NCBI GenBank assembly: GCA_902761905.1
Contig: CACWMK010000003.1
Location: forward strand, 1 to 64,000
Origin: an uncultured Prevotellaceae bacterium
GTDB lineage: Bacteria > Bacteroidota > Bacteroidia > Bacteroidales > Bacteroidaceae
Direction: 5' to 3'
Length of the DNA: 64,000 bases
Below are positions 44,236 to 50,767 of this stretch, piece by piece; the stretch's first letter is position 1; each line of letters starts with the position of its first letter. The position numbers were made by a program, and so were the translations under genes. The notes beneath the pieces are model-generated. The model saw only the letters and a program-made list of their open reading frames with translations, had not been told where the DNA came from and ran no database searches.

Positions 44236-44790
44236 TTAGTCGTAGGTTACGTCGTCATCGTCGCCGCCACCGCCGCTGGTGTTGCCACCTCCGCTGGTGT
44301 TGCCACCCTGGTTCTGCTCCTGATTCTGGTTGCCACTCTCGGGATCTTCGATCTCACCGCTGTCGCCGCTGGTTACGCGCTTCAGCACGTTGCCATCCTC
44401 GTCAAGACAGGTAATCTGGATTGAGGTATTCTTCAGCTCTTCCTTCACCTCAGTGTTAGGAGTGAAGATGATACGACGCACACTGATCAGACCAGTCTTT
44501 ACATCCTCCAGGTTCTCTACTGCCTTAGAGCGAACACCGAATCGCATGGTTCCCAGTCCGGGCAGCGGAACCGAGTGACCCTCGGTGGCCCAGGTGCGGA
44601 TCACCTCGCCTGCGGCGTCCCATGCCGCCTTGATTACACCTGCAGAGATACCGCTGTGGGTAGAAGCCTCTGTGAACACCTTCTTCTCCTGGATAGGACT
44701 GTACAGATCCGGACGCATGATGAAACGCTTGGCACCAGGGTTCTTTCCGATCTTAAGCTGTCGGCGCTGTGCAATTACTTTGATACTCAT
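44236..44790 (-). CDS. HU-related DNA-binding protein with acidic/glycine tail
   Basis: A 184-residue protein. Residues 1-125 match the Bacteroidales HU-related family (TIGR01201-like): MSIKVIAQRRQLKIGKNPGAKRF, HSGISAGVIKAAWDAAGEVIRTW and VPLPGLGTMRFGVRSKAVE, the last being the DNA-binding arm region. The C-terminal ~45 residues are low complexity (Gly, Asn, Gln, Ser, Asp). Proteins of this family are found with VapE/DUF3987 primases, lysozymes and smalltalk proteins. Probably a nucleoid-type or element-specific DNA-binding protein. It has a long leader of about 180 bases with an inverted repeat (44869-44900) and a TACCTTTG box at 44975-44982. Confidence 0.9.
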   Translation of the reverse strand: MSIKVIAQRRQLKIGKNPGAKRFIMRPDLYSPIQEKKVFTEASTHSGISAGVIKAAWDAAGEVIRTWATEGHSVPLPGLGTMRFGVRSKAVENLEDVKTGLISVRRIIFTPNTEVKEELKNTSIQITCLDEDGNVLKRVTSGDSGEIEDPESGNQNQEQNQGGNTSGGGNTSGGGGDDDDVTYD

Positions 44791-44868
44791 AATGTTAATT
44801 GATAATCGAAAATGTTTAATTTTTTAATCTTAAATGTTTAATGTCCCATGAGCTCGGGTTCGGACGCC

Positions 44869-44900
44869 ATATTAATGTTGGCGATTGCTACTATTAATAT
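44869..44900. repeat. Inverted repeat in HU-related leader
   Basis: ATATTAAT (44869-44876) and ATTAATAT (44893-44900) are a perfect inverted pair around 16 bases. Confidence 0.6.
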
Positions 44901-44974
44901 GCGCAATTTCTAGATTTAATTCTCGCAATTTTTACAATTAACTGCCGTCCTCAGCCTCACTCATTTTAACGATG

Positions 44975-44982
44975 CAAAGGTA
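44975..44982 (-). promoter_or_regulatory. -7 box of HU-related gene
   Basis: TACCTTTG on the minus strand; no clear -33 box. Implies a leader of roughly 180 bases. Confidence 0.55.
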
Positions 44983-45037
44983 CGATATTTTGATTGCGGT
45001 TTACGAATGCGCAACCAAAAATTTTCGAAAAAAGTTG

Positions 45038-45068
45038 GTCACGAGTGTCAACTGTCACGAGTGTCAAC
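45038..45068. repeat. Tandem GTCACGAGTGTCAAC repeat
   Basis: GTCACGAGTGTCAAC at 45038-45052 and 45054-45068, a period of 16. The same core CACGAGTGTCA occurs at 50304-50325 at the far end of the primase gene. Confidence 0.85.
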
Positions 45069-45160
45069 AAGCCCCGCACCCAAAATACCGCCATAATAAA
45101 TATAATATTATATATTATTTTATTATGAGCCCAATATACCCTGTCTATCTAAAACCCTTA

Positions 45161-45190
45161 ATGACACTCATGACACGCGACACACATGAC
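45161..45190. repeat. Inverted copies of the GAGTGTCA motif
   Basis: ATGACACTCATGACACGCGA followed by CACACATGACA; TGACACTC is the reverse complement of GAGTGTCA. They lie about 40 bases upstream of the HigBA promoter. Confidence 0.7.
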
Positions 45191-45226
45191 AATTATAATG
45201 AAATTCTTTATAAAATTGCAAAATTA

Positions 45227-45258
45227 TTTGCAGAATTGCAAAGAATATTGTATCTTTG
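45227..45258 (+). promoter_or_regulatory. Promoter and probable operator of higBA
   Basis: TTTG (45227-45230), 20 bases, TATCTTTG (45251-45258). The palindrome TTTGCA-GAAT-TGCAAA (45227-45242) overlaps the -33 box and spacer, with another TTGCAAA just upstream, a good place for autorepression by the HigA antitoxin. Confidence 0.75.
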
Positions 45259-45276
45259 CACCCAAAAAGACGTAAA

Positions 45277-45570
45277 ATGAAAATTGCAAACAAGGAAATA
45301 CTTGATGCATTCGTACAGAAACATGCGCAAGCCGCAGGTCCATTAAACAAGTGGGTGGAAAAGGTAAAAAGCGTAACATGGCATAATCATTACGATCTGA
45401 AGCAAACGTTTCCATCTGCTGACTATGTGAAGAATGGTCGCTATGTTTTCAACATCGGCGGAAATCACTATCGATTGGTTGCTGTGGTAATTTTCATTGG
45501 CGGCGTGATGAATATCCGTTTTGTAGGGACACATCCTGAATATGATAAAATAGACAGTTCAACGATTTAG
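45277..45570 (+). CDS. higB: HigB-type toxin (mRNA interferase)
   Basis: A 97-residue protein of the RelE/HigB toxin family, with ATG at 45277 after the promoter. The pattern is typical of the HigB subgroup in Bacteroidales: LDAFVQKHAQAAGPLNKWVEKV, a W-N-H-Y region, NGRYVFNIGGNHYRLVAVV and a final MNIRFVGTHPEYDKID. Such toxins cut mRNA at the ribosome. The antitoxin gene starts 15 bases downstream, the reverse (toxin-first) order that characterises HigBA. Likely to stabilise the surrounding island. Confidence 0.92.
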   Translation: MKIANKEILDAFVQKHAQAAGPLNKWVEKVKSVTWHNHYDLKQTFPSADYVKNGRYVFNIGGNHYRLVAVVIFIGGVMNIRFVGTHPEYDKIDSSTI

Positions 45571-45585
45571 AAGAAAGGAGTAAGT

Positions 45586-45981
45586 ATGATTAAGAAATTA
45601 ACAACAAGACAGGAGTATGACGAGACTAAGGCTATTGTTGAAGCCTTAATCGCAGAAGCTACAGAGAAAGGAATGCTTGAGCCTGAGATGGACAATGAAT
45701 ACACTCGTAAAATCTCAGATTTGAGCAAGCAGATGGCTCAGTATGAAGATGAATACACGGATATTATGCCGCTACGAGAGAAAACGCCTCTTATCAGATC
45801 GATAGAAGACTATTTCTACGCTCGTAATATGAAACAAAAAGAGGGAGCTCGATATCTTGGCATCAATGAGTCCGTATTCAGCCAGATACTAAGTGGAAAG
45901 AGACGTATCACAATGCCTATTGCTAAACTACTGCACTCTAAGTTGGGTATCAACGCAGATATGATACTAGAATATGCATAG
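45586..45981 (+). CDS. higA: HigA-type antitoxin with HTH
   Basis: A 131-residue antitoxin. The N-terminal ~65 residues are acidic and helical (toxin-binding), and the C-terminal half is an Xre-type helix-turn-helix (KQKEGARYLGINESVFSQILSGKRRI-type, about 83-110). It should neutralise HigB and repress the shared promoter, probably at the TTTGCA palindrome. AAAGGAG about eight bases before the start is a usable ribosome binding site. Followed by a terminator at 46005-46044. Confidence 0.92.
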   Translation: MIKKLTTRQEYDETKAIVEALIAEATEKGMLEPEMDNEYTRKISDLSKQMAQYEDEYTDIMPLREKTPLIRSIEDYFYARNMKQKEGARYLGINESVFSQILSGKRRITMPIAKLLHSKLGINADMILEYA

Positions 45982-46004
45982 TAAGAGTGTGGCAAAATAA
46001 AGAG

Positions 46005-46044
46005 AACCCCACCGCCCTGAAGTGCCAGGACAGTGGGGCTTTTA
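46005..46044 (+). terminator. Terminator after higBA
   Basis: CCCCAC (46007-46012) and GTGGGG (46033-46038) with an inner CCCTG/CCAGG pair and a following TTTTAGTTT. Confidence 0.75.
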
Positions 46045-46094
46045 GTTTAAAACACCTTGTTATTTCGGGATGAATCGATTTTTCTGGTGCAAAA

Positions 46095-46126
46095 TTTGCG
46101 TAATCCAAATTTTATTGTTATTTTTG
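46095..46126 (+). promoter_or_regulatory. Promoter of unknown 176-residue protein
   Basis: TTTG (46095-46098), 20 bases, TATTTTTG (46119-46126). The leader includes an eight-codon open frame, MKEKAKE-stop, at 46165-46188. Confidence 0.7.
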
Positions 46127-46205
46127 CACTCGTTTTGCTCGAATAGGGCATTTACACAAGAATTATGAAGGAAAAGGCTAAAGAATGATCGGTTGATATA
46201 ACTAA

Positions 46206-46736
46206 GTGACAACACAAAAGGACACCGATTACGAAAAGGAGATGATTGTCTTTCGCGGACGAAGCGTAAGCATACGCCAACTGATGGAAATCGGTTGGGC
46301 CACTGCCGCCGTGGACGTAATCGAAGCACTTGCTGAATATGGTCTTGCTTATGGGGATATGTGTATATTGCTATCTGTACACAAAATGCGAAAGATGTCC
46401 TTGAAAAGCGATGCGTCACCATTGCCATTTGACATTTACACAGAGATACAGCCAGGCGAAGAGCGGTTTAAATATGTTGATCCAAAACTAGATGAGGCGC
46501 AAGCATGGAAGGTACACTTTATAATAAAGCGACTAGTAAAAAACTACTCTATGGCAGATATTAGTAGATATCTGTGGAAGTTGGAGTTTAAAGACCATCT
46601 GGTATTACTGCCCACAGACCCACAGAAGGCATTCGACGAACTGGTACGCATAGGGATGCCAAAAAATGAAAAGGGATTTACCCCCGAAACGTACAGAAAA
46701 TACCATAAGAAACTGCAACCAATCAACTGTAGCTAA
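46206..46736 (+). CDS. Unknown accessory protein, up to 176 residues
   Basis: The frame opens right after an in-frame stop; GTG at 46206 gives 176 residues, and an ATG at 46242 (MIVFRGRSVSI) would give 164. No domain is recognised. The sequence is mixed alpha/beta, soluble and without a signal peptide; notable stretches are GLAYGDMCILLSVHKMRKM and FTPETYRKYHKKL. A good promoter 80 bases upstream supports expression. It lies between HigBA and the lysozyme operon in the phage-like island. Function unknown. Confidence 0.6.
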   Translation: MTTQKDTDYEKEMIVFRGRSVSIRQLMEIGWATAAVDVIEALAEYGLAYGDMCILLSVHKMRKMSLKSDASPLPFDIYTEIQPGEERFKYVDPKLDEAQAWKVHFIIKRLVKNYSMADISRYLWKLEFKDHLVLLPTDPQKAFDELVRIGMPKNEKGFTPETYRKYHKKLQPINCS

Positions 46737-46750
46737 ATATTTTTTCTCAA

Positions 46751-46789
46751 ATACGAACAATTCTTCCCAGATACGAACAATTACGAACA
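46751..46789. repeat. Iteron-like ATACGAACAATT repeats before the lysozyme operon
   Basis: ATACGAACAATT at 46751-46762 and 46771-46782 (period 20), then TACGAACA at 46782-46789. They lie 40-80 bases upstream of the lysozyme promoter box, a likely operator or replication-related site. Confidence 0.75.
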
Positions 46790-46828
46790 GCTACTTCCAA
46801 AATCGATACAACCTAACGACAAACTCAT

Positions 46829-46836
46829 TACCTTTG
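46829..46836 (+). promoter_or_regulatory. -7 box of lysozyme-antirepressor-primase operon
   Basis: TACCTTTG, 45 bases before the lysozyme start; no clear TTTG -33 box, as might be expected of a promoter that needs an activator. Confidence 0.55.
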
Positions 46837-46880
46837 CACCCGTCAATCGACCAAACGAGGCATTGACCAACTAAAAACTT

Positions 46881-47342
46881 ATGGTAACAAATCTATTAAT
46901 CAGGCAACTGATGAAGATGGAGGGCCTCAGGCTGGAGGCCTACCGCGATGCGGCGGGAGTAGTAACAATCGGCTACGGACACACCAAGGGAGTGCTCATG
47001 GGCGACCGCATCACAAAGTACTGGGCCAAGGATCTGCTGATGCGCGACGTGGCCGAAGTGGAACGCCAAGTAGCGGCTCTCGACGTGGCCAGAACCGAAG
47101 GACAAATGGATGCACTGGTGTCGTTTGCATTCAATGTGGGCATCGGCCGACTACGCACGTCGAACCTGCTGCGAGTGATCCGACAAGGCGGTTCTAAGAG
47201 CGCCATCCGACACGAGTTTATGAAGTGGACTCACGCCGGTGGCAAGAAGTTGAAGGGACTGGAGCAACGCCGCGACTGGGAGGCCAAGCGATTCTTCGAA
47301 TCATCGCTGCCCACCGACATGGAGATTATCGATCGAGTGTAA
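46881..47342 (+). CDS. T4-type lysozyme (glycoside hydrolase 24)
   Basis: A 153-residue phage-type endolysin. The T4 lysozyme triad is in place with exact spacing: Glu14, Asp23 and Thr29 (MEGLRLEAYRDAAGVVTIGYGHT, residues 12-34, Glu-8-Asp-5-Thr). The rest follows the family (DALVSFAFNVGIGRLRTS; GLEQRRDWEAKRFF). It cuts the glycan strand of peptidoglycan. There is no signal peptide and no holin gene nearby, so how it would reach the wall is unclear. First gene of an apparent operon: nine bases to the antirepressor gene, then a four-base overlap with the primase. Confidence 0.93.
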   Translation: MVTNLLIRQLMKMEGLRLEAYRDAAGVVTIGYGHTKGVLMGDRITKYWAKDLLMRDVAEVERQVAALDVARTEGQMDALVSFAFNVGIGRLRTSNLLRVIRQGGSKSAIRHEFMKWTHAGGKKLKGLEQRRDWEAKRFFESSLPTDMEIIDRV

Positions 47343-47351
47343 ACTAAATCA

Positions 47352-48011
47352 ATGAAATCAGAAATCAAAGTATTCAAGAGTGAGATGTTCGGCCAGATCC
47401 GCACAATGATTAACGAGAAGGGAGAGACCTTCTTTGTGGCCAAAGACGTGACAGATGCGCTGGGATATAAGAATGCATCCGACACCATCGGCAAACATGT
47501 TGACGCAGAGGATAGAGATAACATCGCGATTTGCGATTCTATCGGTAGAGCCAGGAGAGCAATGATAATCAACGAGAGCGGACTCTATGCGCTGATACTC
47601 TCGTCGAAACTCGACAAGGCTCGCGAGTTTAAACACTGGGTGACCAGCGTAGTGTTGCCCGCCATACGTCGCACAGGGCGCTACGAACTGCTACCCGCCG
47701 AACTGAAGGAACTGGGCGACAAGGCCGACTACTGCGACCGAGTGCTACTGAGCACCGACTGCATGAGCACTGCCAAGGTGGCCAACGAACTGGGAATGTC
47801 GGGCTACAGCCTATACTGCTGGCTGATGTCGTTCGGAGTGATCTACAAGAAGGGCGACGACTACATGCTGTATGCCGACTACGCTCGCCAAGGTCTGGCC
47901 AAGACGCGCACCGACTATCGCCGAACACGACTAGGCACCGTGCGAACCACTCATCTGCCTGTGTGGACCGAGGCTGGTCGCAAGTTTATCCACGACATTA
48001 TGAGCCTGTGA
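47352..48011 (+). CDS. Phage antirepressor: Bro-N plus KilAC/ANT domains
   Basis: A 219-residue DNA-binding protein. Residues about 5-105 are a Bro-N domain (FKSEMFGQIRTMINEKGETFFVAKDVTDALGY-type start, here split; ESGLYALILSSKLDKAREFKHWV) and about 125-215 an antirepressor C-terminal (KilAC) domain (MSTAKVANELGMSGYSLYCWLMSFGVIYK; TEAGRKFIHDI). In phages these proteins counter repressors or control early genes. Sitting between a lysozyme and a primase gene it probably regulates the island. The stop codon overlaps the GTG start of the primase (GTGA). Confidence 0.92.
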   Translation: MKSEIKVFKSEMFGQIRTMINEKGETFFVAKDVTDALGYKNASDTIGKHVDAEDRDNIAICDSIGRARRAMIINESGLYALILSSKLDKAREFKHWVTSVVLPAIRRTGRYELLPAELKELGDKADYCDRVLLSTDCMSTAKVANELGMSGYSLYCWLMSFGVIYKKGDDYMLYADYARQGLAKTRTDYRRTRLGTVRTTHLPVWTEAGRKFIHDIMSL

Positions 48012-50302
48012 GCGCATACTGTGTTTACTGCAAAGACGGGGCAAAGCACATGCGCCCCGTCGGCAGTAGAGCGGAGTACATTAACCTGAGAAACGGCGGC
48101 GAGCAGCAGTATCTGATGCACCGCATACGCGACGGCGACGAGACCGCCAAGGGCCGACTGCTGCAGATGAACTACAGTTGCCTGCCGAACGACGACGGCA
48201 CGCTGAAAGGCAGCACCCGCATGAGTACCACCGTTGGGATGGACATCGACCATCTGTCGCCCGAGGAGATGCCCGCCGTGCGCGAGCGAATCCTGGCCAA
48301 GAAGGATGAACTGGGTCTGAAGATGATGGAGGAGAGCGCTCGCGGCCAGGGCTACCACCTGGTGTTCGCCCGCCGTCCAGAGCTCTCGCAAGAAGAAAAC
48401 CTGAAGTGGGCCAGCCAGTTGCTGGATGTCGCCTACGATGGCCAAGCAACCGATATCACTCGCGTGTTCTTCACCACTACCGAGGCTCAGCTGCTATACC
48501 TCGACGACGCGATCTTTGAAAACGATGAAGCCCCGATGTCAAAAGATGTCTCGACTACGCTCGACATGACAACAACCACATTGTCATCTCGACTAAGCGC
48601 AGCGCATGGAGAGATCTCTACAGCAAAATACTTCAAAGGCATCCCCTACTCTGCCATTATCGACGAGTACTGGCGGCGAACAGGCGGTGTACCAGCGGAG
48701 GGCGAGCGCAACAAGCGACTGCACCAGTTGGCTGCCAACCTGCGCTCTATCTGCGACGACAACGAGGAGTGGTTGCTGGCACTGATGCCCAGTCTGGGAC
48801 TGCCCGAAGCCGAGATGCGCTCTATCATCCACTCTGCCTGCAAAGAACCCACCAAGGGCTCGCGCATGATGGATCAGATAGTAGACGCCCTATCCGCTGC
48901 CGACATCGCCGACATCGACCCCGACGATCAAGAATGTTCAATGGTCAATGTTCAATGGTCAATAAAAAAGTTGCCCCAAGGCATCCGCGACAGCATCGAC
49001 GCCGTAGGCCCCACGCTGGCCATGCCTATCGTCACTGCCATCTGTCCTTGCATAGGTGCACTTGCCACGGGCGTACGACTTGACGTGCATGGCACGCGCC
49101 GCGGACTGAACCTGATATCGTATATAGCCGGCGACTTTGCCAGCGGCAAGGGATCGATAGACCCGGTGGTAGAGGCTTGGATGAGCGAGACGGCCGCTCT
49201 GGACGCCATGTATCTGATGCAGGAACAGGAGTATACTGCCAAGAAGAAGGCTGCCAAAAATCAGAAGACTCAGCCCGAAGAACCTAAGTTGCCTGTGCGC
49301 TATATCACGCTGAACACCACCGTGGCAAAGCTAGCCGAGCGACTGGCCAACGCCGAGGGTAAGCATGCCTTCTCGTTTACGCCCGAGGCCGACACCGTGG
49401 CGCAGAAGTGGCGATCGTCGATGAGCGACTTCTCGGTGTTGCTACGACAGAGCTACGACGGCTCGAAATACGACCGCGAGGCCAAGAGCATAGATGCCGT
49501 ATCGGTGCACATCAAGCAGCTGCTGTGGAACGTCACCATGTGTGGCACGCCCGATGCACTCTATCGTGTGGTCAACAACTACACCGACGGATTCCAAAGT
49601 CGTATAGCGCTAGCCCAGACGCCCGACAACACCTTTGCCCCGCTAGAGGACACGCCCTACGTGCTTACTAGCCGCCAGACCGAGCGCATACAGCAGATAG
49701 CCCACCTGCTACCGCTGATGCAGGGCGACGTGGTGCTGCCCAAGCTGGAGGCCCGCGGCCGCGAGTGGCTGGAGAAGGTGCGACTGGAGGCGATGAAGAA
49801 CGACGACCGGGTGAAGGCGCGCGAGCGATTCCGCACCTGTGTTACCACCCAGAGGATGGTGTGCTGTCTGATGCTGTGCCGCGTGTGCGAACAGCTGATA
49901 CAGAAGCACGGACTGACAGGTGCCGAGACACAGTTGAAGGCGCAACCATCGCTGTGGCGCGACATGCTGCTGAAGGCGCAGACACCAGCACTGCTAAGCA
50001 CTTACGACGTGATAGCCGACCAACTGCTATACAACGCTCTGTACTACTTCCGCGACCGCATAGAGAACGCCTTTGCCAGTCGCAACTACAAGGGGACCAG
50101 CGAGCGCAGGCGCATGGGCAAGAACGACACCATCTATGAGCGACTTGACCCGCAGTTCACCACCGAACAGGCCTTGCAGCAGTCGATAGCCATCAAGGGT
50201 GCATCGATCACCGTCAACAGCGTACATCAGATGCTGAAGAACTGGAAGCAGCAGGGACTGATCATCCAGACCGAAGCCACCCACTATCGCAAGGTGTCAT
50301 AG
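48008..50302 (+). CDS. VirE_N-DUF3987 primase/helicase-like protein
   Basis: A 764-residue protein. The GTG at 48008 overlapping the upstream stop (GTGA) is preferred; a GTG at 47963 is also open. Residues about 1-165 resemble the VirE_N (BT4734-like) domain (STTVGMDIDHLSPEEM; ARGQGYHLVFARRPEL; DITRVFFTTTEAQLLYLDD), probably a primase-type domain. About 205-300 begin KGIPYSAIIDEYW. The DUF3987 part (about 320-640) has a P-loop-like GDFASGKGS near 374-382 and is probably a helicase ATPase. Two linkers are built from intergenic repeats kept in frame: REP-like DNA at 48545-48618 (residues about 180-203) and a 14-base tandem repeat at 48933-48963. It probably primes or unwinds DNA of the element. 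Confidence 0.88.
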   Translation: MSAYCVYCKDGAKHMRPVGSRAEYINLRNGGEQQYLMHRIRDGDETAKGRLLQMNYSCLPNDDGTLKGSTRMSTTVGMDIDHLSPEEMPAVRERILAKKDELGLKMMEESARGQGYHLVFARRPELSQEENLKWASQLLDVAYDGQATDITRVFFTTTEAQLLYLDDAIFENDEAPMSKDVSTTLDMTTTTLSSRLSAAHGEISTAKYFKGIPYSAIIDEYWRRTGGVPAEGERNKRLHQLAANLRSICDDNEEWLLALMPSLGLPEAEMRSIIHSACKEPTKGSRMMDQIVDALSAADIADIDPDDQECSMVNVQWSIKKLPQGIRDSIDAVGPTLAMPIVTAICPCIGALATGVRLDVHGTRRGLNLISYIAGDFASGKGSIDPVVEAWMSETAALDAMYLMQEQEYTAKKKAAKNQKTQPEEPKLPVRYITLNTTVAKLAERLANAEGKHAFSFTPEADTVAQKWRSSMSDFSVLLRQSYDGSKYDREAKSIDAVSVHIKQLLWNVTMCGTPDALYRVVNNYTDGFQSRIALAQTPDNTFAPLEDTPYVLTSRQTERIQQIAHLLPLMQGDVVLPKLEARGREWLEKVRLEAMKNDDRVKARERFRTCVTTQRMVCCLMLCRVCEQLIQKHGLTGAETQLKAQPSLWRDMLLKAQTPALLSTYDVIADQLLYNALYYFRDRIENAFASRNYKGTSERRRMGKNDTIYERLDPQFTTEQALQQSIAIKGASITVNSVHQMLKNWKQQGLIIQTEATHYRKVS
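48545..48618. repeat. REP-like element, copy D, inside the primase coding region
   Basis: Left unit GATGTCTCGACTACGCTCGA with CATGAC, then a spacer, then right unit GTCATCTCGACTAAGCGCAG with CGCATGGAGAGATCTC. These are the same units as copies A, B and C. Here they are translated in frame as a Ser/Thr-rich linker. Confidence 0.9.
48933..48963. repeat. 14-base tandem repeat inside the primase coding region
   Basis: AATGTTCAATGGTC at 48933-48946 and again at 48947-48960, then AAT. It encodes part of CSMVNVQWSIKK. The unit looks like the AT-rich intergenic repeats elsewhere in the window. Confidence 0.85.
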
Positions 50303-50303
50303 G

Positions 50304-50325
50304 TCACGAGTGTCATGAGTGTCAA
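50304..50325. repeat. GAGTGTCA direct repeats after the primase gene
   Basis: GTCACGAGTGTCATGAGTGT and CA: two GAGTGTCA copies ten bases apart, starting two bases after the primase stop, and matching the repeat at 45038-45068. Confidence 0.8.
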
Positions 50326-50342
50326 AATCGATCTTTGAAATT

Positions 50343-50717
50343 ATGGAAATACAGAATAATCATGAGTGTTTTGTGCAGCTCTGGCGTATGCTGGGGCGCA
50401 CAAGGCGCCTGTGCCGGCTGAACTGTCAGCGATTCACCGTCCGCCGAGTACTTCAACTATGGTTCGACCCCGAGGCCACCGACGAGTTTATCTGGCAGGT
50501 ATGCAATATCAGCGAACTGTCGGGTATGGATCAGCTACCCTCGCCGCGCCTCTACCCTCGCCCGCACCGCGAACTGCTGCGCGCACTGGTGATAGTACGT
50601 TTGGGTGTCGGCGCCAGCCAGGTAAAACTAACCGACCTGGACGCCGCCTACAGCGCCGCCTACCCCAACAGCACCCCGCTTAACATCAATAAGAAAAAAA
50701 AGTATCGCAAGCCTTAA
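50343..50717 (+). CDS. Unknown 124-residue basic protein, last gene of the island operon
   Basis: ATG at 50343 (MEIQNNHECF) is preferred over a GTG at 50319 that lies inside the GAGTGTCA repeats. The protein is basic and Arg-rich at the N-terminus (RTRRLCRLNCQRFTVRRV) and ends in a Lys run (NKKKKYRKP), so nucleic-acid binding is possible. No known domain is recognised. It lies 40 bases after the primase gene. Its last codons double as the left arm and A-run of the minus-strand terminator at 50692-50732. Confidence 0.65.
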   Translation: MEIQNNHECFVQLWRMLGRTRRLCRLNCQRFTVRRVLQLWFDPEATDEFIWQVCNISELSGMDQLPSPRLYPRPHRELLRALVIVRLGVGASQVKLTDLDAAYSAAYPNSTPLNINKKKKYRKP

Positions 50718-50732
50718 CTGGCCTGCGATACT
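50692..50732 (-). terminator. Terminator of TPR gene, overlapping the end of the 124-residue gene
   Basis: On the minus strand AGTATCGCAGGCC (50720-50732) pairs with GGCTTGCGATACT (50701-50713, one wobble), followed by eight T. The arm nearest the plus-strand gene encodes its last residues. Confidence 0.85.
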
Positions 50733-50767
50733 CAGGGGTTTATACTTGATCGTAGATTAATTATTAA

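Larger units (their letters stand above)
44791..45276. other. Divergent regulatory spacer between HU-related gene and HigB
   Basis: No gene in 486 bases. It holds the long leader of the HU-related gene (TTAAACA-like repeats at 44806-44842 and inverted repeat 44869-44900), its promoter box (44975-44982), a 16-base tandem repeat (45038-45068), an AT-rich block near 45100-45125, an inverted set of TGACACTCATGACA motifs (45161-45190) and the HigBA promoter (45227-45258). Confidence 0.7.

Noticed and set aside
44885-44930. Riboswitch in the leader of the HU-related gene
   Set aside because: Only one simple inverted repeat is seen; no conserved aptamer pattern is recognised.
45038-45190. GAGTGTCA repeats as a CRISPR array
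   Set aside because: The units are adjacent or irregularly spaced with no unique spacers of constant length, and no cas genes are present.
44972-45280. 102-codon plus-strand frame upstream of higB
   Set aside because: It runs through the HU promoter box, the tandem repeats and the HigBA promoter, and has no recognisable pattern.
43874-50717. Island ends as integrase attachment sites in a tRNA gene
   Set aside because: No tRNA gene, integrase or clear long direct repeats at the borders could be found in the window.
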